The translations under genes were made by a program, and so were the position numbers. From contig JAFSKE010000013.1 in assembly GCA_017449135.1 (NCBI GenBank), positions 1-40,511 on the forward strand: a stretch of 40,511 nucleotides of DNA, read 5' to 3'. Origin of the DNA: Synergistaceae bacterium. Lineage in GTDB: Bacteria > Synergistota > Synergistia > Synergistales > Aminobacteriaceae. Under the pieces are notes generated by a model, which saw only the letters and a program-made list of their open reading frames with translations, was not told the origin of the DNA and did no database searches. The stretch's first letter is position 1. Each line of letters begins with the position of its first letter. Positions 34,960 to 40,511 of the stretch are shown in pieces.

Positions 34960-36807
34960 TTAACCTTTCAAAAACGTTTTCAAAATTTTTATCATTTCTA
35001 AACTCTTAAAGGGTTTCGGGAGATAATCATCAAAACCAAGTTCGATATATTCATTTCTTGCATTTACTCCGGCATTGGCAGTTAAAGCAATATATTTTGT
35101 GTCAGGCGAAATTTTTTTTGCTCGTCCTAACGTTTCTATCCCGTCCATTCCAGGCATTTTATGATCTAAGAATACAATATCGAATTTTTCGGATTTCATT
35201 TTTTCAAGAGCATCTTCGCCGCTTTCCGAAGTTTCAATTTTTGCACGCGAATCCTTCAACATTCCTTTAGCTACAACAAGATTAACCGGTGTGTCATCAA
35301 CAACTAAAATTTTTGCGTCAGGCCATTCGTTTTTAGTGTTCTCATCTTCAACGGGCAAATTCTGGGCATTTGTCATCATTTCCTGCTCGTATTCTTTAAC
35401 TGTGAAATCATCGCTTGAAGCTATTTTCTGATAAAGATTCATCGTAACTTTTGTGCCTTCACCGTATGAACTTTCAATATTTATTGTACCGTTCATAATA
35501 TCGACAACGTTTTTAACTAATGTCAATCCTAAGCCAGCACCTAAAATACTTCGAGTCTCGGCTATGTTTGCACGTTCAAAAGGTTCAAAAATGTGTTTAA
35601 GGTTTTCCTCTTTCATTCCTAATCCGGTATCCTGAATAATGAATGAAACAATTATAATTTTGTCCGTTCTGTCCCCTTGAACTTTTAACGTTATGCTTCC
35701 TTTGCGTGTATATTTAACGGCGTTGTCGAGAAGATTTATTAATGCCTGCTTCAATCTCAAAACATCACCGTTCAAATGTTCTGACATGTTTTCGTCAACA
35801 TCGAGAATAAACCTTATATTATTATTTTTCCCAAGTTTTTCAATTACAAAATCCTCGCATTCTTTTAATAATTCGCAAAGGTGATAATCGGTCTCGAATA
35901 AATCCATTTTTCCTGCTTCGATTTTTGAAATGTCAAGAATATTATTGACGAGGTTTAGCAGATATTCACCTGATTTTTTTATCGCCAAAGCAGCCTGACG
36001 CGATTCGGGTTCAGGATTTTCATTCAAAATCATGTCATTGATTCCTAAAATTGCGTTCATCGGAGTTCTGATTTCGTGTGAAGTACTCGCAAGAAAAGTA
36101 CTTTTTGCCTGATTAGCAAGTTTTGCCTGTCTGATTGATTCTTCGGTTTGGATTCTTGCCTGTTCAGTTTCCTGATGAGCCGTTAATAATCTTGCGTAAG
36201 TCGGTGCTTCAAGATAAAAAAACGTAAAATAAAGCATCATCGTCGCTACTGTATAAACAAGCGGGATATTTTGATTAAATAAATATTGAATCACAAACGA
36301 GTCAATCAACAAAATAAATAATAAATTCATTACTATAAACTGCCCGTTAGCATAATATTTCTGATAAATTAACTGTAAAATAAAACCTTCAGTTACAAAG
36401 AAAATTGCAAATCCAGGCGAAAACATCATGTAAATATTTTCGTTGTCTCCGAATATGAAAAGTGAAATTAAACTTACTGCGAGCAAAAATAAATTTATCC
36501 TGATTAACCTTCTCGAAGTACTCCGTGTATAAGCTGCAACGTAATACATCAGGCAAAATCCGTTTACATTTACGCTGAAATAAAATAATTTCATGTAAAA
36601 CGAATTTACCGCCATATCCGTAAAAATTTCGATAAAAACCTCAAAACATACTGCTATTAATGTCGAAACAACAAGCAAAAGAAATCGTCTGTTAATTTCC
36701 TGATTCGTCGCCATTCTCCCGCCTAAAAAAATTGTCAGAATAAACAAAAACGGAATCATGGTTATCTCTATAAAAGTTGCGTCAATGATGTTAAAAAACG
36801 ATAACAT
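34960..36807 (-). CDS. Membrane-bound hybrid histidine kinase with receiver domain
   Basis: A 615-residue sensor kinase. The N-terminal 200 residues form about six or seven transmembrane helices without an obvious periplasmic sensor domain. A coiled linker (about 205-235) leads to the phospho-acceptor domain STSHEIRTPMNAI (His244), then the ATPase domain with N-box LINLLDNAVKYT (Asn362), DTGLGM and GAGLGLTLVKN. A C-terminal receiver domain (about 498-615) has the acidic pair VVDD (504/505), phospho-acceptor Asp548 in FLDHKMPGMDG, and conserved Thr and Lys (ALTAN, PKPF). No partner regulator is adjacent. It is divergent from the APC permease across a symmetric promoter region and may sense membrane or transport state. 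Confidence 0.92.
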   Translation of the reverse strand: MLSFFNIIDATFIEITMIPFLFILTIFLGGRMATNQEINRRFLLLVVSTLIAVCFEVFIEIFTDMAVNSFYMKLFYFSVNVNGFCLMYYVAAYTRSTSRRLIRINLFLLAVSLISLFIFGDNENIYMMFSPGFAIFFVTEGFILQLIYQKYYANGQFIVMNLLFILLIDSFVIQYLFNQNIPLVYTVATMMLYFTFFYLEAPTYARLLTAHQETEQARIQTEESIRQAKLANQAKSTFLASTSHEIRTPMNAILGINDMILNENPEPESRQAALAIKKSGEYLLNLVNNILDISKIEAGKMDLFETDYHLCELLKECEDFVIEKLGKNNNIRFILDVDENMSEHLNGDVLRLKQALINLLDNAVKYTRKGSITLKVQGDRTDKIIIVSFIIQDTGLGMKEENLKHIFEPFERANIAETRSILGAGLGLTLVKNVVDIMNGTINIESSYGEGTKVTMNLYQKIASSDDFTVKEYEQEMMTNAQNLPVEDENTKNEWPDAKILVVDDTPVNLVVAKGMLKDSRAKIETSESGEDALEKMKSEKFDIVFLDHKMPGMDGIETLGRAKKISPDTKYIALTANAGVNARNEYIELGFDDYLPKPFKSLEMIKILKTFLKG

Positions 36808-36847
36808 AATTTTTTATCTCAAAGCCCTTTCGATAAATATAAAAATT

Positions 36848-36883
36848 AGTATAACACGCAGAGACTTTTACACGTGTTATAAT
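36848..36883. promoter_or_regulatory. Symmetric divergent promoter/operator between kinase and permease
   Basis: A perfect 9-bp inverted repeat, TATAACACG (36850-36858) and CGTGTTATA (36873-36881), with a 14-nt spacer. Each arm overlaps a -10 box: TATACT on the minus strand (36848-36853) and TATAAT on the plus strand (36878-36883). No good -35 boxes are visible, which suggests an activator-dependent or regulator-controlled pair of promoters. Confidence 0.5.
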
Positions 36884-36917
36884 TCAAAAAACATACTACA
36901 AAGGGGAAAAAAGCCTG

Positions 36918-38342
36918 ATGTTGTTTTTTACAGTAAATTCTGAGAGACATCTCAATAAAAAACTTACTCCGTTAAATGTCTGGTCGCTTGCTTTCGGCTG
37001 CGTCATAGGCTGGAGTGCTTATGTAATGCCGGGAAATGTTTTCCTGAAAAATGCAGGACCTTTCGGGACTTTAATAGCAATGGAAGCTGCGATGATTGTA
37101 ATGCTGATAATTTCTTATAATTACAGCTACATGATTAAAAAATTTCCGATGATTGGCGGAGAGTTTATTTACGCAAAAATGGCTTTCGGAAAAAAACACG
37201 GTTTTCTCTGTGCTTGGTTTTTGAGTCTGTCGTATCTTTCCGTAATTCCTTTGAACGCTACTGCACTAAATTTAATTCTTCGTGCTGTATTCGGCAGGAC
37301 TTTTCAATTCGGATTCCATTATATTGTCGCAGGTTATGACGTTTATTTCGGCGAAATTCTGTTAGCAATTCTCACAATGATAATTTTAATGTTTATAAGT
37401 TTCGGCGGAGTCCAATTTAACGGGAAAATTCAAACATTCTTAGTTATGATTTTGCTGGGAGGAATTTTAATTTTAATCGGAGCGGCTTTTTTGAATCCTA
37501 ACGTTAAATCTTCAAATTTAATTCCGATGTTTCACCCGATAAACGAAAATTTTAACAAGGGAATTTTAGCTCAAATTATTGCCGTATTTGTTACAGGGCC
37601 GATGTCATTTGTCGGTTTTGATACTGTTCCTCAATTAATGGAAGAGTCGGATTTCTCCTCTGACAAAGTAAAAATCGTTATGGACACAAGCATTATTTGC
37701 GGAGGTTTTGTTTATGTTGCTTTAACTTTGCTTGCGTGTTCGGTATTTCCTCCGGTGTTCTCAAGCTGGGTAGAATATAACGATGCACTTCCGAGACTTG
37801 GAGGGATTTTAGCAATTCCGACTATCAACGCTTCAAATATGATTTTAGGGAAAATCGGAATATTTTTAATCACAGCGTCAGTAATTGCGGCCATGTTGAC
37901 GGGGATAATCGGATTTTACACTGCAACGAGCAGATTATTATATTCAATGTCGAGGGACAAAATGATTCCCGAATGGTTTAGTTACCTTAACAAAAACGGA
38001 GTTCCCACACACGCAGGAATATTTTGCATGACGATTGCGTCGTTCACGTGCTTAATGGGACGGCCTGTAATGGGTTGGGTTTTTGATATGGCATCAACGG
38101 GAGCTGCGATCGGGTTTGCTTACACTTCAATCTCCGCTGCTAAATATGCACTCGCCGAAAAACGAGTCGATATTTTAATTTTCGGGACAATAGGATTTAT
38201 TTTGTCAGTAGGAATGACGCTGCTTTTATTAGTTCCGATTCCGGGATTAAACGTTTCACTTAACAACGAGTCTTATATTCTTTTAATAACTTGGATAATT
38301 TTAGGATTTATATTTTTCAAGGTCAGGAAGAAGAGTCTTTAA
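36918..38342 (+). CDS. APC-family amino-acid permease
   Basis: A 474-residue inner-membrane transporter with about 12 hydrophobic helices. TM1 carries the unwound Gly-containing segment AFGCVIGWSAYVMPG typical of the amino acid-polyamine-organocation fold. Other family features are FPMIGGEFIYAKMAFGKKHGF and the TM8-loop region TGIIGFYTATSRLLYSMSRDKMIPEWF with GVPTHA following. AAGGGG lies before the ATG. The substrate cannot be told; the nearby secreted peptidase and general Synergistota physiology (amino-acid fermentation) fit amino acid or peptide-derived amine uptake. Confidence 0.92.
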   Translation: MLFFTVNSERHLNKKLTPLNVWSLAFGCVIGWSAYVMPGNVFLKNAGPFGTLIAMEAAMIVMLIISYNYSYMIKKFPMIGGEFIYAKMAFGKKHGFLCAWFLSLSYLSVIPLNATALNLILRAVFGRTFQFGFHYIVAGYDVYFGEILLAILTMIILMFISFGGVQFNGKIQTFLVMILLGGILILIGAAFLNPNVKSSNLIPMFHPINENFNKGILAQIIAVFVTGPMSFVGFDTVPQLMEESDFSSDKVKIVMDTSIICGGFVYVALTLLACSVFPPVFSSWVEYNDALPRLGGILAIPTINASNMILGKIGIFLITASVIAAMLTGIIGFYTATSRLLYSMSRDKMIPEWFSYLNKNGVPTHAGIFCMTIASFTCLMGRPVMGWVFDMASTGAAIGFAYTSISAAKYALAEKRVDILIFGTIGFILSVGMTLLLLVPIPGLNVSLNNESYILLITWIILGFIFFKVRKKSL

Positions 38343-38351
38343 TCTTGCTTA

Positions 38352-38437
38352 ACCCTTCGCCAATCTCTCTGCATCTCCGTGTGCGGGGAGGTGTCCGACT
38401 TGTCGGACGGAGGGGTAACGGTGGAAGGGTGAGGGGG
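38352..38437. repeat. Palindromic intergenic repeat, copy D (degenerate)
   Basis: Contains TCTCCGTGTGCGGGGAGGTG, then a perfect hairpin GTCCGAC/GTCGGAC, GGAGGGGT and a GGTGGAAGGGTGA tail, the same order as copies B and C. It fills most of the space between the permease stop and the next gene's leader. Confidence 0.75.
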
Positions 38438-38527
38438 CTTTACGTAATTAATTATTTTTGCTAAAATCCCTGCGTTTTTGAATTTATTACAATATTTACC
38501 TTAAATATAAGGAGGCATTTTATTTTT

Positions 38528-40511
38528 ATGAAGCATAATAAATTTTTCACATTCACGTTATTATTTTTGTGCGTGAGTTTTTTTAACTTGGGGGGGGGGG
38601 TACAGCCTTCGCAACATCATGGTACGTTGTGAAAGACACTTCCGACATTACCGATAAAGCAATCAAATATACTTCAAGCGATGTCGAATACAATCAAAGT
38701 AAATGGAGTGAAGCAATCAACAACGGTACATCTGTAAACGCCCTCAATACATTCTTGACCAACACCACCACCAGCTACACCACCCCCGTTAATTCCGGTG
38801 ATATAGTTTACATTCAAAGCGGCGACTACAACTTATCAAGTCAAATTTATTTGGGGAGCAGAACTCTTCACCTTTACGGCGGATTTTCAGGAGACGAAAC
38901 AACTTCATCTGATCGCAAACTAAACACAAACACAACGAGACTTAGTCATTCTTATATAAATATAACCTCAAATTCAACAACAGTTGACGGCTTCACGATA
39001 ACAGGTAGTACAAGCGGCGGAATTTATATTTCCAGCAGCAGCCCGACAATCACCAACTGCACCATTACCGGCAATTCTTCACCAAGCTACGGCGGCGGCA
39101 TTTACATTTCTGGCAGCAGCAGCCCGAAAATCATCAACTGCGCCATAACCGGCAATAATGTTACTGCCAACCAGGGCTACGGCGGCGGCATTGGCATTCA
39201 GAACGGCAACCCGATAATAGCAAACTGCACCATTACCGGCAATACTGCTACCCGCTTGGGCGGCGGCATTTACATTAACGACGGCAACCCTACAATTATT
39301 AACTGCACTATTACCGGCAATAATGCTGGTGTTGGCGGCGGCGGCATTGGCATGGGGGAATCCAACAACTCCAGTCTAACCCCGACAATCACAAACTGTA
39401 CCATTGTGAATAACACAGCCTCAAGTTCTGGAAATGAAATTTATTTTTATAGCGGTACAACAAACCTCCGCAATACATTGATATGGAATACGGCAAATGT
39501 TACTGATGCTAATTCTGGAAGTGCTGCTTACAATAATTGTGCGTATCCTTTCACAACTACGGCAACAAATGGCAACATTGCTCTAACTACGTGGGAAAAT
39601 CCCGTCTCGTCCGATGTAAAAGTCAACGGCGTTACTCACAAAGTATATAAAATTTTTGAGAATTACAGTGCGTTAAAAGACATTATCGGCAAAGGCAGTC
39701 ATGACGTAGCACCGGAGTATGACCAGATCGGCAACGCTTTTGCAGATTCCCCGTCAATCGGTGCGGTTGAGTATGTTCCTCCGGTTTTGAGCCTTGACAT
39801 CACGGGCACAGACACGATTAATACGAAATACGGCACGCCAACAACGGAAACATTTACTCCGATTGTGAGTCTTGATAACGTTGCTTTAACAACGGGCTAC
39901 ACAGTTTCTTGGGACGTTGCGATAACTCCGACAGTTTCAACAATTTCAATTAGTGACGGAGTTTTGACAGTCGGAAACACGACCCCCGCAGAAACTTACA
40001 CCGTAACCGTAAAAGCTCAGGCAACATATACCGCAGTAACAACGCCCGTAATAAAATCAAGTGTTGCAGAGAAAACTGTTACGATAACCGTTGCGAAGGG
40101 CGACATTACATTAAATCTGACAAAAACAAAAGATTTACCCGGCGGAACAGTTGACACGGCATATTCGAGCGTGAAACTCTCGGAATATTTCACTGCGACA
40201 CCGACACCAAGCACGGCAAAGATTACATGGTCGACTAACGGAACGCCCGACGGTTTAACTTGTACTGACGGCACGATTTCGGGAACTCCGACAAAGGCAG
40301 GAACTTTTAAGTTTAATGTTGTTGCAACGGCGACGGCTGAAAATTATAACGATGTCAGCCAAAATCTTGAAGCGTCAATCACGATTGCGGAGAAAGAACA
40401 AGAACAAGCAAATACTCCCTCTGCACCTGCCCCGGCAACTCCAACTCCCGCAGATCCGACTCCCGAATCAGCAGAGCCAACCCCGACACCGACACCTGAA
40501 TCGGAAGAACA
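38528..40511 (+). CDS. Right-handed beta-helix surface protein, poly-G phase-variable, out of frame as sequenced, truncated by window end
   Basis: ATG 38528 follows AAGGAGG and opens a signal peptide (MKHNKFFTFTLLFLCVSFFNL) that runs into 11 G residues (38590-38600). In the sequenced state the frame then ends at TGA 38630-38632 (34 residues). With 12 or 9 G the peptide would continue as Gly3-4-TAFA, a good cleavage site, into a frame with no stop to the window edge (637 further codons). That frame encodes a beta-helix with repeated GGGIYI ... PTITNCTITGN units (about residues 170-300), then Ig-like or putative-Ig beta modules (SWDVAITP, TYTVTVKA, KFNVVATATAENY) and a Pro/Thr/Glu-rich linker (PTPADPTPESAEP). 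A Synerg-CTERM tail beyond the window is likely but not seen. Gene callers may start at GTG 38629 and lose the signal peptide. Confidence 0.8.
38590..38600 (+). repeat. 11-nt poly-G tract within a signal-peptide coding region
   Basis: An uninterrupted run of 11 G, extreme in this AT-rich sequence and located in the first 75 nt of a surface-protein gene. Length changes by one base would switch the downstream frame. Confidence 0.9.
39043..39414 (+). repeat. Degenerate coding repeats of a beta-helix
   Basis: Five units start at 39043, 39124, 39211, 39289 and 39382 (spacing 78-93 nt). Each encodes P-x-I-x-N-C-x-I near its start (ITGN in the first four), and a GGGI-(Y/G)-I strand precedes most units. 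The GC-rich codons (GGC, AAC, ACC) contrast with neighbouring genes. The similar DNA units could recombine. Confidence 0.8.

Noticed and set aside
34960-36807. Split two-component system with an adjacent regulator
   Set aside because: The receiver domain is fused to the kinase and the neighbours are a peptidase and a permease; no DNA-binding response regulator is present.
38590-38632. Reading the poly-G gene as a plain pseudogene
   Set aside because: The downstream frame is open for more than 1900 nt with good coding character, and only the homopolymer separates it from an intact start. Decay would have left other stops.
40017-40274. Minus-strand open frame of 85 codons near the right edge
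   Set aside because: It lies opposite the beta-helix protein frame and has no Shine-Dalgarno or recognisable protein features.

Overview
The window reads as chromosomal DNA of a low-GC, diderm, anaerobic member of the Synergistota, probably gut-associated. The strongest clue is a C-terminal sorting signal of the Synerg-CTERM type (Gly-rich stretch, one Cys, a hydrophobic segment, basic tail) on two secreted proteins. Other clues are an archaeal-type GAPDH/PGK pair, a clostridial-style FolD/FchA/Fhs folate set and many Rho-independent terminators. No rRNA, tRNA, CRISPR array or prophage was seen.

Layout, left to right. (1) 127-2178(-): a secreted Synerg-CTERM protein. (2) 2368-16185(-): a myo-inositol catabolic locus. 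In transcription order it holds a sugar-binding protein, ABC ATPase, ABC permease, a second IolG-like dehydrogenase, a small membrane protein, IolE, IolB, IolD, IolG, a two-subunit transketolase, type II GAPDH and archaeal-type PGK. The usual later-pathway genes iolC (kinase), iolJ (aldolase) and iolA are absent from the locus; the split transketolase sits where they might be expected. (3) 16337-24789(-): rpsD, then a SAM-I riboswitch with terminator in front of metK-fhs-fchA-folD-rmlB-rmlD-rmlC-rmlA. These genes are tightly packed or overlapping, so SAM synthesis, one-carbon folate chemistry and dTDP-rhamnose synthesis probably share one transcript. (4) 24935-29115: a large VWA/thrombospondin-type-3 lipoprotein, divergent from a small XRE regulator with a palindromic promoter. 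(5) 29123-32324(-): an operon of a small membrane protein, a CPBP glutamic intramembrane protease (candidate Synerg-CTERM sorting protease) and an exported unknown protein, with a lone TnpB gene upstream. (6) 32431-38342: a parvulin foldase, an S37-type secreted peptidase with a Synerg-CTERM tail, a hybrid histidine kinase and an APC permease. (7) 38528-end(+): a right-handed beta-helix surface protein whose signal peptide contains an 11-G homopolymer. As sequenced the gene is out of frame, and the reading frame downstream stays open to the window edge: the picture of a phase-variable surface antigen.

A family of palindromic intergenic repeats occurs at four places (2256, 33285, 34838, about 38352). 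Arm sequences change in compensating fashion between copies. Two copies flank the S37 peptidase gene: one supplies its Shine-Dalgarno sequence and the other encodes its C-terminal tail.

The most noteworthy points are the phase-variable poly-G surface gene, the candidate kinase/aldolase-free inositol route through a split transketolase, the co-occurrence of Synerg-CTERM substrates with a candidate sorting protease, and the exapted repeats.
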